Part shown: in pieces, positions 1 to 12,513 of the stretch
Layout of the letters: each line of letters begins with the position of its first letter
Numbering within the stretch: the stretch's first letter is position 1
NCBI GenBank assembly: GCA_963717115.1
Contig: CAVQVO010000011.1
Coordinates: 1-64,000 of the forward strand
Direction of reading: 5' to 3'
Origin: JBBQUN01 sp963717115
Lineage (GTDB): Bacteria > Actinomycetota > Acidimicrobiia > Acidimicrobiales > SZUA-35
Length of the DNA stretch: 64,000 nt
Notes under the pieces: model-generated
What the model was told of the DNA's origin: nothing
Databases searched by the model: none
What the model saw: only the letters and a program-made list of their open reading frames with translations
Program-made: the position numbers and the translations under genes

Positions 1-27
1 GCGGGCGGAAACGGTTTCGTCGCTCAT
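1..27 (-). CDS. N-terminal start of an unidentified protein, cut by window edge
   Basis: Only nine codons are visible: ATG at 27 reading leftward, encoding MSDETVSAR. The start is supported by an AGGAG ribosome site about 8 bases upstream (plus-strand 35-39). The gene is divergent from furA-katG, with about 290 bp between the two starts. Nothing can be said about its function. I infer a real gene only from the ribosome site and the start codon. Confidence 0.45.
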
Positions 28-281
28 GTCAGGGCTCCTGGTCTCGGTTCGTGTCCTGAAGAGACGCAGCGGGAGCGATCGGGTTACACCCCGGGTGTTG
101 CGGCCTCGCACCGGCGATCCGAGGCGGCCGTGGGGGACCGCGCGGGCTTCCGAGCACGACACGCCCCGGCACGAGCCAGGGCCTGTCCATACTCCACGGG
201 TCCGGCGCCGCCGTAGCCGCTGGGAGTCGCCCCCCGAGGCACGGGCGCGAACCCGTTCCACGTGTGCACCGGACCCAGAAC

Positions 282-310
282 TTGACACAGTCCAAAATCT
301 GTCCGAGACT
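282..310 (+). promoter_or_regulatory. furA promoter with operator-like inverted repeat
   Basis: TTGACA at 282-287 is followed, 17 bases on, by a weak -10 (GAGACT, 305-310). A start of transcription would then fall at about 317-318, exactly on the furA ATG, so the message is probably leaderless. An inverted repeat ACAG-N8-CTGT (287-302), in a locally AT-rich patch, overlaps the spacer and is a plausible FurA autoregulatory site. Mycobacterial furA-katG is also expressed from a promoter abutting furA. The site itself is inferred. Confidence 0.5.
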
Positions 311-317
311 GCCGTTC

Positions 318-740
318 ATGGCCGTCGATCTCGCAGAAGTGCTCCGCGACCGGGGCCTCCAGGTCACGGCGCAACGGCTCGCCGTGTTGCGTGCCGTTTC
401 GGCCCATCCGCACAGCACGCCGAACGACGTCGCCGAGGTCGTCCGAGGGCACATCGGGGCAATTTCCCGGCAGTCGGTCTACGACACCCTGACCCTCCTC
501 GCCGAGCACGACATCATCCGGCGGATCCAGCCGGCGGGGTCGCCGACGAGATACGAAGATCGGGTCGGCGACAACCATCACCATCTCGTGTGCCGCACCT
601 GCGATCGACTCGTCGACGTCGATTGCGCCGTCGGCGAGGCTCCCTGCCTCACGCCGGCCCACGACGCCCAGTTCGACCTCCACGAGGCCGAGGTCATCTA
701 TTGGGGCACCTGCCCCGAGTGCCAGGCAGCCACGGCCTGA
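318..740 (+). CDS. furA: FurA-like peroxide-sensing repressor
   Basis: A 140-residue Fur-family regulator. The winged-helix DNA-binding domain covers residues 1-80 (TAQRLAVLRAV, SRQSVYDTLTLL). The metal and dimerisation domain carries NHHHLVC at 86-92 and two zinc cysteine pairs, C92/C95 (CRTC) and C132/C135 (CPEC). I chose ATG 318 rather than 264 because the fold starts there and the promoter points at it. It lies 74 bp upstream of katG on the same strand, the standard furA-katG arrangement in which FurA represses the catalase-peroxidase until oxidised. Length is normal for the family. Confidence 0.9.
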   Translation: MAVDLAEVLRDRGLQVTAQRLAVLRAVSAHPHSTPNDVAEVVRGHIGAISRQSVYDTLTLLAEHDIIRRIQPAGSPTRYEDRVGDNHHHLVCRTCDRLVDVDCAVGEAPCLTPAHDAQFDLHEAEVIYWGTCPECQAATA

Positions 741-814
741 GCTCCGGCTCCGACGTGGTGAACCGCATCATCACCCATCCCCAACCCGACCATCCCAGGA
801 CATCAGGAGTAGCC

Positions 815-2998
<2,184 letters not shown>

Positions 2999-3023
2999 GA
3001 TCGAGTTCTCCCGAGAACACCGT

Positions 3024-3057
3024 CCGGTGGGGCGCTGCGAACGCAGCGCCCCACCGG
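3024..3057. terminator. Perfect 16-bp-arm hairpin after katG
   Basis: The arms at 3024-3039 and 3042-3057 are perfect reverse complements separated by AA, starting 26 bases after the katG stop. There is no T-run, as is common for intrinsic terminators in high-GC actinobacteria. It probably ends the furA-katG transcript or stabilises its 3' end. Confidence 0.75.
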
Positions 3058-3193
3058 CGCGTCCGAGGCCGACGGTCATCTCGGGCGCGTTCCTGCCGAC
3101 AGGATGGACAGGTGTCGGCCAAGGCCGCACCCGGCCATCGCCCGCGTCGCCCCGCCGACGCCTTCCCGTTCCCACCGATCGACTGGAGCCACC

Positions 3194-4159
3194 GTGTCGG
3201 ACAACGACCCCGCAGACGAGGACCAGGATGTCGGGCGAGAACCCGCCGACTCCGATGCCGCGGTCGACGGGTCGGACGGGGCGGTCGAGCCGCCGAGGTC
3301 GGAAACCGACGGACCCGATGAAGCCGACGGTGACGCCGAGCCCGTCGTCGGCTCGGGCACCGACTCCCGGCCGATGCCCGACCCCGCCGACGCAGCGATC
3401 GGCACTCCAGCCCCGCGCCGGAGGCTGCGTCGGGTGTTGCGGGCACTGCTCGTGGTCGTGGTCATCGCCTCGGTCCTCGGTGCGATCGCCGTCGTGTGGC
3501 CGATCTTCGACGATCGGGTGCTCCAGCCGGTGCAGGACAACGCCATCGAGACGGCGGCGATCGAGAACCGTCTGGACCAGACCGACGACCGTCTCGGCGA
3601 GATCGAGCAGCAGATCACCCAGCTCGGCGAGGACCTCGACGGCCTGCGGGGGACGCAGGACGATCTGGGCGGATCCCTCGACGCACTCGACGTCCGGATC
3701 GACGACCTGACGACCGAACTCCAGCGCCTCGACGGTCTCGAAACCGATCTCGGCGACCTCGGCGAGCGCCTCGACCGGGAGGTGGCCGTGCTGCGCAGCA
3801 TGGAGCTGATGTCTCGGGCCCGCCTGTTCCTCTACCAGGCGAACTACGGGCTCGCCGAGCAGGACGTCGCGGCGGCGAAATCCGTGCTCGAAGCGAGCCG
3901 GTCCGTCGGTTCTGCCTCTCCGGGTGACGGGTCGACCGACGACGACACGATCGACGCCGTGATCGAACGTCTCGACGTCGTGCTGATCGAACTGCCGGAC
4001 CGACCGGTTGCCGCCGGCGACGATCTCGACGTCGCCTGGCAGTTGTTGCTCGGTGACATCCCGCTCGGTGTGCCGGCGTTGGCCGACCAGTCGAATACCG
4101 TTCCGTCGACCGTCCCCTCCATCACGATCCCGACGACGGTGCCGACCACCGCGCCGTAG
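3194..4159 (+). CDS. Single-pass membrane protein with cytoplasm-distal coiled coil
   Basis: A 321-residue protein of no recognised family. An acidic, low-complexity N-terminal region (about 1-75) is followed by a basic RRRLRR stretch, one transmembrane helix (about 83-105, LLVVVVIASVLGAIAVVW) and a long heptad-rich coiled coil (about 115-200) with repeated LDQTDDRLGEIEQQI-type units. A helical segment and a Pro/Thr/Ser tail ending in TIPTTVPTTAP complete it. GTG 3194 has a GGAG site nearby; the longer upstream reading looks non-coding. The layout suggests a bitopic envelope scaffold, but the function is unknown. Confidence 0.75.
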   Translation: MSDNDPADEDQDVGREPADSDAAVDGSDGAVEPPRSETDGPDEADGDAEPVVGSGTDSRPMPDPADAAIGTPAPRRRLRRVLRALLVVVVIASVLGAIAVVWPIFDDRVLQPVQDNAIETAAIENRLDQTDDRLGEIEQQITQLGEDLDGLRGTQDDLGGSLDALDVRIDDLTTELQRLDGLETDLGDLGERLDREVAVLRSMELMSRARLFLYQANYGLAEQDVAAAKSVLEASRSVGSASPGDGSTDDDTIDAVIERLDVVLIELPDRPVAAGDDLDVAWQLLLGDIPLGVPALADQSNTVPSTVPSITIPTTVPTTAP

Positions 4160-4242
4160 CTCGCTTGTGGTGGCGCACCCTGGTGGCTAGGTTCGCTGGT
4201 CAGGGCGGCAACCACTTCGGGGCCGCCGATCGGGAGGGAACC

Positions 4243-4944
4243 ATGACCGCCTGCTTCGACGATTCGACACGACGAGGACCGATTCGGCGGGCGGGGTTGC
4301 TCGCTGCCGGCTGGATCCTCCCCTTGGCCCTGCTGGGTTCGTGCTCCTCCAGCGATTCGGCTGCCGACGAAGCCGTGACGACCGAAACGACCGCGGCGAC
4401 GGCCGACGAATCGGCGTCCTCGTCGACCGACGACACCACGGCTGAAGCGCCGGCCGACGACCAACCCGATCCAGCCGACGAGTCGTTGGGGGCCACGGGG
4501 CCCGATGGCACCTTCGTGGTCGGCGACACCTTCGCCGACTACGACTTCGAGTTCACCTACGAAGGACTGGTGAAGGTGCCCTTGGATCCGCTCGGTGCCT
4601 ACACCGACGGGGAGTGCTACTTCGCGATCGGGTCGGTGACCTACCTCGCCACGTCGCAGGTCAGTGACCTCGGCGCGTTCAGCGCAGCCTTCGCGCCGAT
4701 CATCGGTGGCGAGGTCGACTCCGAACAGGACAACGAGTTCTTCAACTGCGACGCTTCCGCCGTCGGCGCACTCGGCTACACGCAATCGGCGACGACCGAC
4801 GTGGCGGTCGGCGAAGCGGCTCCGGTCTGGCTCGATGCGATCTACCTCGCTCCGGACCGGGTCGGGCAGTTGGACGGCTTCCAGTTGTACGGCGACGAGA
4901 GCCTGGTCTTCTCGGCCGAGGTCACCGACGACGTCAGCAGCTGA
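4243..4944 (+). CDS. Putative secreted lipoprotein, function unknown
   Basis: A 233-residue predicted lipoprotein. The N-terminus has basic residues (RRGPIRR), a hydrophobic stretch (LLAAGWILPLALLG) and a lipobox cysteine in LGSC at about residue 30. A Thr/Ser/Ala/Asp-rich linker (about 35-80) precedes a folded domain with GECYFAIGSVTYLA and a second cysteine in FFNCDAS, which could form a disulfide with GECYF. ATG 4243 follows GGGAGGG. It is on the same strand as the upstream coiled-coil membrane protein, 83 bp away. I do not recognise the domain. Confidence 0.75.
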   Translation: MTACFDDSTRRGPIRRAGLLAAGWILPLALLGSCSSSDSAADEAVTTETTAATADESASSSTDDTTAEAPADDQPDPADESLGATGPDGTFVVGDTFADYDFEFTYEGLVKVPLDPLGAYTDGECYFAIGSVTYLATSQVSDLGAFSAAFAPIIGGEVDSEQDNEFFNCDASAVGALGYTQSATTDVAVGEAAPVWLDAIYLAPDRVGQLDGFQLYGDESLVFSAEVTDDVSS

Positions 4945-4982
4945 CCGACTCGGCCGCCACCGGCGGCTTCGACGAGACCGCG

Positions 4983-5531
4983 TCAGACGTGCTCGGCGGC
5001 GACCCGGGCAATGAGCTCGAGGAACGAGTCGAGGGGCGGGGTCTTCGCCCCGGGAACCTTGGCCAGATCGTCGTAGCGTCGCAGCCGGATCGCATCCGAG
5101 GCGTACGGCTGCTCGAGGAAGGCGGCCTGTTCCGCCGGATCCATCGGTCCGCCCTGCCAGCGAAGGCTGGCCACCGAAGCCGGAGAGAGGTCGTCGTGGT
5201 ATCGGGGGTCGGCACCGCAGAGATAGCGCTTGGCCGCCACGTGCAGCTCGATGGGGGAGGAAACGGCGGGCCCGAACCACTGCCTGGCGAACCGGGCGCC
5301 GACGAGATCGTGCGTGCGGTCATCGGTTCCGACGGCGAGCAGGTGACCGACGTCGTGCAGCAGCGCAGCGACGACGAGCGCATCGTCGGCGTGGTCGGCG
5401 ATCGCCAACCCTGCGGTCTGGAGGGCGTGGTCGCGTTCGGTGACGACCTCGTCGTAGAGCGCTTCGGCCGCCGGCGAGGTGTACAACTCGACGATCGCCC
5501 GGACCACTCGGTCCGAACCGGAGTCGGTCAT
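4983..5531 (-). CDS. HD-domain oxygenase of the PhnZ/TmpB type
   Basis: A 182-residue HD-domain protein matching the phosphonate-operon HD family (PhnZ-like). Members are mixed-valence diiron oxygenases that cleave the C-P bond of an alpha-hydroxyphosphonate, releasing phosphate. Visible ligand candidates are H35 (HALQTAGLA), H59-D60 and H63 (ALLHDVGH), H74 and H97 (ELHVAAKRYL). The family-typical stretches LSPASVASLRWQGGPM and RLRRYDDLAKVPG follow, and Y26 sits where PhnZ has its gating tyrosine. The start overlaps the stop of the upstream dioxygenase as ATGA, so translation is probably coupled. The substrate (2-aminoethylphosphonate, its trimethyl form, or another) cannot be decided from sequence. 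Confidence 0.85.
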   Translation of the reverse strand: MTDSGSDRVVRAIVELYTSPAAEALYDEVVTERDHALQTAGLAIADHADDALVVAALLHDVGHLLAVGTDDRTHDLVGARFARQWFGPAVSSPIELHVAAKRYLCGADPRYHDDLSPASVASLRWQGGPMDPAEQAAFLEQPYASDAIRLRRYDDLAKVPGAKTPPLDSFLELIARVAAEHV

Positions 5532-6298
5532 CGAGGGACCGCCTCGACCGGCCGGCCCAGGAAGTCGTCGTTGATCGAGATCCGAACCCGCTCGCCGGCC
5601 GGTGTTTCGGCGAGCTCGCGTCGCTTGTCGGCGTAGTAGCGGGCGCGCTGGTCGCCGTCGGACGCGGCGTTGTAGGTGAGGTAGAGAGCCCGTCGGGCTC
5701 GGGTCGATCGGTTGGTGTCGCTGCGATGGGGTGCGTACGAGTCGAAGAACACGAGGTCGCCGGGCTCGGTTTCGACCGGCACCCATTCGGCGGCGTCGAC
5801 CCAACGGTCGTCGATGCGTCCGGCGTGATGGTCGATCACCCCGAGATCGTGCCCGGGGGCGAACCACAGACAGCCGCTGGCCACCGTCGCCGGATCGATC
5901 GGGACCATGACCGAGATGTGGTGATCGCCGAACCGGTACGCCGTTGCGTCCTGGTGCGGAGCGAATCCGGCACCGCCCGGTTGCTTGTAGTTGATCTTCT
6001 CCTTGAACAGCATGGCCGGTTCGCCGAACAACTCGCCGAGGATCTCGCTGATCACACCGCGCCGCATGAACACGGTCAGGCCCTCGTGCCGGCCGTCGAA
6101 ATCCTCGCTGCGGGCGATCGCTGGTCCGTCGTCGGTCTGTTCGAAGTGATGCAGACCGGACTCGGCGGCCGCTGCCGAGGCTTCGATCTCGTCGACCCAC
6201 CGGGAGAGCCCGATCATGGTGGCTTGGTCGAGCGCCCGCGGAAGCACGAGCCAACCGGCTCGTCCCCACTCGGATCGCTGATCGGCGCTCAGGTGCAC
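5528..6298 (-). CDS. Fe(II)/2-oxoglutarate dioxygenase, PhyH family, PhnY-like
   Basis: A 256-residue PhyH-family oxygenase. The iron triad is visible as H115 and D117 (APHQDATAYRF) and H191 (SYAPHRSDTN), with a 2-oxoglutarate arginine candidate in NRSTRARRALYLTYN. Next to a PhnZ-type HD oxygenase, its likely job is alpha-hydroxylation of an organophosphonate, producing the substrate of its partner; this role is inferred from context. GTG 6298 follows GAAGGG and starts the fold; upstream codons look non-coding. No transporter or LysR regulator of a phosphonate operon is adjacent, so uptake must be encoded elsewhere. Confidence 0.82.
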   Translation of the reverse strand: MHLSADQRSEWGRAGWLVLPRALDQATMIGLSRWVDEIEASAAAAESGLHHFEQTDDGPAIARSEDFDGRHEGLTVFMRRGVISEILGELFGEPAMLFKEKINYKQPGGAGFAPHQDATAYRFGDHHISVMVPIDPATVASGCLWFAPGHDLGVIDHHAGRIDDRWVDAAEWVPVETEPGDLVFFDSYAPHRSDTNRSTRARRALYLTYNAASDGDQRARYYADKRRELAETPAGERVRISINDDFLGRPVEAVPR

Positions 6299-6340
6299 GG
6301 CGGCCCTTCGTGTTGGTGGATCCCCGTGTGTCCGAGGGGC

Positions 6341-6352
6341 GGACCCGGGTCC
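6341..6352. promoter_or_regulatory. 12-bp perfect palindrome upstream of the dioxygenase gene
   Basis: GGACCCGGGTCC is a perfect palindrome 43 bases upstream of the PhnY-like start, between that gene and the divergent arsC. It could be an operator. Short GC palindromes arise by chance in such DNA, so this is weak. Confidence 0.25.
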
Positions 6353-6390
6353 CTGCAATCTAGGCGAGACCGGCGAGAGCAGCTCGACGC

Positions 6391-6436
6391 AATGACTCAG
6401 CAAGTATTGACTCGATATGTCTTGAGGAAATATGGT
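6391..6436 (+). promoter_or_regulatory. arsC promoter with direct repeats
   Basis: TTGACT (6407-6412), an 18-base spacer and TATGGT (6431-6436) form a convincing promoter in an AT-rich patch 40 bases before arsC. AATGACTC (6391-6398) and ATTGACTC (6406-6413) are near-identical repeats 15 bases apart that overlap the -35. They could bind an ArsR-type repressor, but no such gene is in the window. Confidence 0.5.
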
Positions 6437-6477
6437 GAGCACGCGGCGCCATCGATCCCATGCCGGAAAGGCTCACC

Positions 6478-7141
6478 ATGACCACCAGCCACGATCCGAA
6501 CGAGCCCGAGGTCGAACTGACCACCGAACAGGTCCTCCTGGTTCGCCAGGTGGCCTCGCGGCTGCGAAGGGAGTTCGATGGCACCTTCAACACCGAGACC
6601 ATCGAGCGGTACCTGACCGATTCCCTGGAACGACTGGGGGCGCTGGCCAGCGTGAACCGCTGGATGCCGCTCCTCGTGGAACGGTTCACTCGCGATCGTC
6701 TGCGGGCCCTCGAGCGGCTCGAAGGCCGGAACGTCGAACGACCGGCCGTCCTGTTCCTCTGCGTCCACAACGCCGGACGGTCCCAGATGGCCGCCGGATG
6801 GCTCCGCCACCTCGCCGGCGACCGGGTCGAGGTGTTCTCCGGTGGCTCCGATCCCGGCCTCGAGACCAACGCCGTTGCCGTTGCCGCCATGGCCGAGGTC
6901 GGCATCGACCTCTCTGCGGAGTACCCGAAACCCTGGACCGACGAGATCGCCCGAGCGGCCGATGTCATCGTCACGATGGGCTGCGGCGAAGCCTGCCCGG
7001 TTCATCCGGGCACGCGCTGACGAGGACTGGGAGCTGACCGATCCGACGGGTCAGCCGATCGAGATCGTTCGAGGCATTCGCGACGACATCCGGGCCCGCG
7101 TCGAGTCGCTCGTCGCCGGCCTGGCGCTCGCCACGGCATGA
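6478..7141 (+). pseudogene. arsC: Arsenate reductase ArsC, LMW-phosphatase type, with +1 frameshift
   Basis: An actinobacterial ArsC: a helical N-terminal domain (about 1-75, TTEQVLLVRQVASRLRREF) followed by the low-molecular-weight phosphatase fold with the P-loop VLFLCVHNAGRSQMAAGW (Cys nucleophile about residue 92) and VIVTMGCGEACPVHPG. The frame stops at 7018-7020 (TGA) just after PGTR. Dropping one base at about 7019 restores RYEDWELTDPTGQPIEIVRGIRDDI to a stop at 7139-7141, the family C-terminus. ATG 6478 has GGAAAGG 7 bases upstream. The break is either a sequence error or a recent mutation removing about 40 residues. If intact it would reduce arsenate to arsenite. Confidence 0.85.
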
Positions 7142-7254
7142 CCACGACCGAGCCCCCGCCGATCAACGCCGCCCTGCGGCTCCTCGGCATCGGCTGGACG
7201 GGCCGAGACGATCCGGCTCAGGATGGGGTGGAATCGTCGGGGATCCGGGTGTAG
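7138..7254 (+). CDS. Short 38-codon ORF coupled to arsC, possibly a truncated membrane-protein start
   Basis: ATG 7138 overlaps the restored arsC stop (ATGA) and reads 38 codons beginning MTTTEPPPINAALRLLGIGW before a stop that lies inside the 3' end of the convergent gene. The N-terminus resembles the start of an AtpI/AtpZ-like membrane protein, but the transmembrane part is absent. It may be a relic or may not be translated. Confidence 0.25.
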   Translation: MTTTEPPPINAALRLLGIGWTGRDDPAQDGVESSGIRV

Positions 7255-9266
7255 TACTGCGAGAACTCGTCGCCGACCCCGTAGATCGTGGCATGGGGCC
7301 CGAGGTCGAGCACCAGGTCTTCGGTGAGGATCCGGGTTCGAGAGAGCCAGCCCTCGGGAAGTTGCGTCATCTGTTCGCCCATGGTCGCGAGCGTCTCCAG
7401 CGTGAATGCCGGTCCATGGGCCTGCAGCACATAGGCGTGACCGTCGGCGTCGACGAGCTCGAAGACCGGTCGTCCGGCGGCGTAGACCATCCGTTGGGTC
7501 TTCTCCGGGGTGAAGACCTGATAGGGAGCCGCACCACCCTGAGCCAGGAGGAGGGCGATGGGGACCGTCGCCCCCCAGCGGGCCTCGAGTCCGTCGAACG
7601 AGGCGGTCTCGCCCAGCAGGACGGTCTGGGAGTCCATCGTCCAGTACTTCGGACCGTTCTTGTGCACGTGCACCGCACCGTGCTCGCGTGCCACGGCCTC
7701 GAGATCCATCGAATCCCAGAGCTCGGCGGGGGCGTCGTTGAGACCCGTCGTGTTGTAGATCTCGCCGGCGTCTCCCTTGACGAGGAGGACCTCGGCGTAG
7801 CGCCTGCCCCGTATGTCGTCGAACGTGACCTTCCTGGTGGTTCGTGTGGTGGTGGGCACGCGGATCCCTTCGTTCTCGAATTGCTGTTTGGTGGTGTAGT
7901 GGCCCTCGGGGAAGTAGGGCCCCATGATCGTTCGCTCCTGACCCGGCTCGAGGGCCGTGGCCGGACTGTGCTCCCAGTCGGGATGACAGGCCATGAACCG
8001 CATGATGACCATGCCCCAGTCCTTGCGGTCGCGGGGATCGTCGATCCCTTCGCCCGGCCCCCAGTCGAGCCATGTGATGCCGTTCTCGGCCGTGGCGTTG
8101 GCCGGTCGATCCTCGGGGCGGCTCACCACCACGGTGTAGGAGCCGTCGTCGTCGAGTGGCACCTGCAGGTCGTAGACGCCGTCCCAGAGCTCCCCGCACG
8201 GAGCCGAGGCGGCGGTCACGACCGACCAGTACTTGACCTGACCGTCACCCATCACCTCGGCCCCGTCGTAGGTATCGGGGAAGGTGGGCATCTTGGCCCG
8301 GAACACGTAGACGGGACCGAACTGCCGAGACAGGAAGTTCATCAGATAGACCGTCGTGGGATCGCCTCCGCCCTCCATCTCGGTCTGCAGTTCGAGCTTC
8401 GCCCGGTCCTCGGGTCTCATGAAGGCTCCGGCCACCGTGTATCGGATGCCGCGGAAGATCTCCCAGTTGCCGTCGCGGCGGGCCGGCGCCGAGGCGGGGT
8501 CGAGGCTCGGGTCGTTGGCCTCGGAGGCGACGAGTTCGTACCAGCGCTCCGGCGACACGGGCGGGGGAGCCGATCCGATGCGTTCGCCGAATCGGTCGGC
8601 GACCTCCTGCGACGACAGGTGCGTTCCATCGGCCAGCGTCGCCTCGTAGGTGACGATCGATCGGATCGACGACGGCGTGTCGCCCGGTTCCAGACCCGCA
8701 CCGTCGAGGCCCCGGTCGGAGACGAAGACCCGGAAGATGATCTGAACGGAGCGCTCGGAGCGGCCGACATACATCGTGTTGGCGGCTCGCCGAGTCGGAT
8801 CGCTCGGGGCGTCGTCGGCGAGGATGTGGGCGGTGTAGTGGCGGTGTTCGCTCCGGCGGTCGCCTCCGACGACGTAGGGGTTGCTCGAACCCGGGTCGGG
8901 CTCGAGGTCCCAGGCCGCCAGGTCTTCGCCGGCCAGGGCGACGAAGGTGTCCCGCTCGAAGCGGTACGCCGCGATCTTGAAGTAGCGGGCACGGGGGAAG
9001 CGGCCGCGCAGGGTGACCCGTGCCCCGGCAGGCAGTCTCAGCTGCCCCACGAAGTACGCCGGCGTCGAGTCTCCCCAGAGGTTCGGGTTCTGGAAGTCCC
9101 GAGGGTTGGCCAGCCGGTTCCAGTAGTGCCAGCCGCGTGGGCCCTGGATCACCGGGTCGTGGCCGTAGCGCTCATCGGTACGGATGAGCGCTCCCAACGG
9201 GAGATCGCCGGGCCGGGGGGCCGATTGGGAACGATCCCGCTGACGGTCCTGCACCTGTTCACCCAT
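7218..9266 (-). CDS. Large protein of unknown function
   Basis: A 682-residue protein I do not recognise. No signal peptide or membrane helix is obvious. The N-terminal 200 residues look beta-rich (TPAYFVGQLRLPAGARVTLRGRFPRARYFKIAAYRFERDTF). A middle part contains DLQVPLDDDGSYTVVVSRPEDRP and the C-terminal 150 residues form a separate block (GEIYNTTGLNDAPAELWDSMDLEAVAREHG...HKNGPKYWTMDSQT). A DUF1214/DUF1254-like beta domain near the N-terminus is possible but unproven. ATG 9266 has a GGGGAC site; a TTG further up is less likely. It diverges from a TetR gene across a palindrome, so it is probably that regulator's target. Confidence 0.75.
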   Translation of the reverse strand: MGEQVQDRQRDRSQSAPRPGDLPLGALIRTDERYGHDPVIQGPRGWHYWNRLANPRDFQNPNLWGDSTPAYFVGQLRLPAGARVTLRGRFPRARYFKIAAYRFERDTFVALAGEDLAAWDLEPDPGSSNPYVVGGDRRSEHRHYTAHILADDAPSDPTRRAANTMYVGRSERSVQIIFRVFVSDRGLDGAGLEPGDTPSSIRSIVTYEATLADGTHLSSQEVADRFGERIGSAPPPVSPERWYELVASEANDPSLDPASAPARRDGNWEIFRGIRYTVAGAFMRPEDRAKLELQTEMEGGGDPTTVYLMNFLSRQFGPVYVFRAKMPTFPDTYDGAEVMGDGQVKYWSVVTAASAPCGELWDGVYDLQVPLDDDGSYTVVVSRPEDRPANATAENGITWLDWGPGEGIDDPRDRKDWGMVIMRFMACHPDWEHSPATALEPGQERTIMGPYFPEGHYTTKQQFENEGIRVPTTTRTTRKVTFDDIRGRRYAEVLLVKGDAGEIYNTTGLNDAPAELWDSMDLEAVAREHGAVHVHKNGPKYWTMDSQTVLLGETASFDGLEARWGATVPIALLLAQGGAAPYQVFTPEKTQRMVYAAGRPVFELVDADGHAYVLQAHGPAFTLETLATMGEQMTQLPEGWLSRTRILTEDLVLDLGPHATIYGVGDEFSQYYTRIPDDSTPS

Positions 9267-9304
9267 CGGCTCGTCCCCTGGTCGTTCCTTGATGCGCCTC
9301 AAAC

Positions 9305-9318
9305 TAGCCGTTAGGCTA
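9305..9318. promoter_or_regulatory. TetR operator candidate, copy 1
   Basis: A perfect inverted repeat TAGCC-GTTA-GGCTA lies 6 bases before the tetR start, in the gap to the divergent 682-residue protein. It would control both genes. A nearly identical palindrome recurs at the other end of tetR. Confidence 0.6.
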
Positions 9319-9323
9319 ATTCC

Positions 9324-9908
9324 ATGTCAACGAGTGATGGGTCCGAGTCGGTTCCGCGTCGGGCGGCCAACGGTCGCGACGCACTGATCGAGGCCGCCAA
9401 GCGCCTTCTGCCCGATCGCGCCCCGAGCACCATCGCCGGGCGCGATCTCGCGGCCGAGGCGGGCGTGAACTACGGGCTGGTCCATCACCACTTCGGCGGC
9501 AAGGACGCTGCGCTCGCCGCGGGGCTCCTCGCCCTCCGTGACGACTTCATGGCCGCCAACGGCGATGTCTCGGCGCTTCCCCTCCTGACCGAGAGTGACC
9601 CGTATCTCAAGGCCCTGGTCAGGACGAATGTCGATCACCCCGACCTGCCGGCGGTCGGTGGGGAGTTCCCGATCAGTGCGGCACTGGTCTCGGCGGTTGC
9701 CCAACGGCTGGCGGCGCAGGGCAGGGGCGACTCGCTCGTCGAGGCGAAGGCCCGGGCGATCGCCATGACCTCGATCCAGCTCTGCTACGCCGTGTTCGGT
9801 CCGGTGCTCCTCGACGCCACGGGCGTCCTCCATCGTGAACGCAACGAGGTCCAGGCCGCGCTGGCGTCGCTGTACGACGACCTCGCACTCATTTCCCTTG
9901 CTGACTAG
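9324..9908 (+). CDS. TetR-family transcriptional regulator
   Basis: A 194-residue TetR-type repressor. The helix-turn-helix is in residues 17-65 (GRDALIEAAKRLLPDRAPSTIAGRDLAAEAGVNYGLVHHHFGGKDA), with the family's Y-x-HF-x-x-K-x-x-L signature. The C-terminal ligand-binding domain is divergent, so the inducer cannot be read. It is divergent from the large unknown gene at 7218-9266 with only 57 bp between starts, the usual layout for a regulator and its target. Palindromes lie immediately upstream and across its stop codon. Confidence 0.9.
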   Translation: MSTSDGSESVPRRAANGRDALIEAAKRLLPDRAPSTIAGRDLAAEAGVNYGLVHHHFGGKDAALAAGLLALRDDFMAANGDVSALPLLTESDPYLKALVRTNVDHPDLPAVGGEFPISAALVSAVAQRLAAQGRGDSLVEAKARAIAMTSIQLCYAVFGPVLLDATGVLHRERNEVQAALASLYDDLALISLAD

Positions 9909-9918
9909 CCATTTGGCT
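9906..9918. promoter_or_regulatory. TetR operator candidate, copy 2, overlapping the tetR stop
   Basis: TAGCC-ATTT-GGCT overlaps the tetR TAG stop. Both copies share the frame ACTAGCC-N4-GGCT-N-AT (9304-9320 and 9905-9921). Presence at both ends of the same gene suggests a looped or roadblock autoregulation, which is inference. Confidence 0.4.
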
Positions 9919-10004
9919 CATCATCGGACCACGAACTCGGGCCGGGCCGGAGGAGACGCCCACCCCGACCGGACTGCCTCCTCGGTCTGCGGCGTGGTCG
10001 ACGC

Positions 10005-12485
<2,481 letters not shown>

Positions 12486-12513
12486 CGAACGGCGACCGCA
12501 GCCGGGACGACGG

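Noticed and set aside
26..814. Upstream extension of the katG frame
   Set aside because: It overlaps furA in another frame and lacks KatG similarity; ATG 815 has the ribosome site.
6478..7141. Programmed +1 frameshifting in arsC
   Set aside because: The stop context is suggestive, but several other genes have the same +1 offset without a stop, so a common sequence error is more likely.
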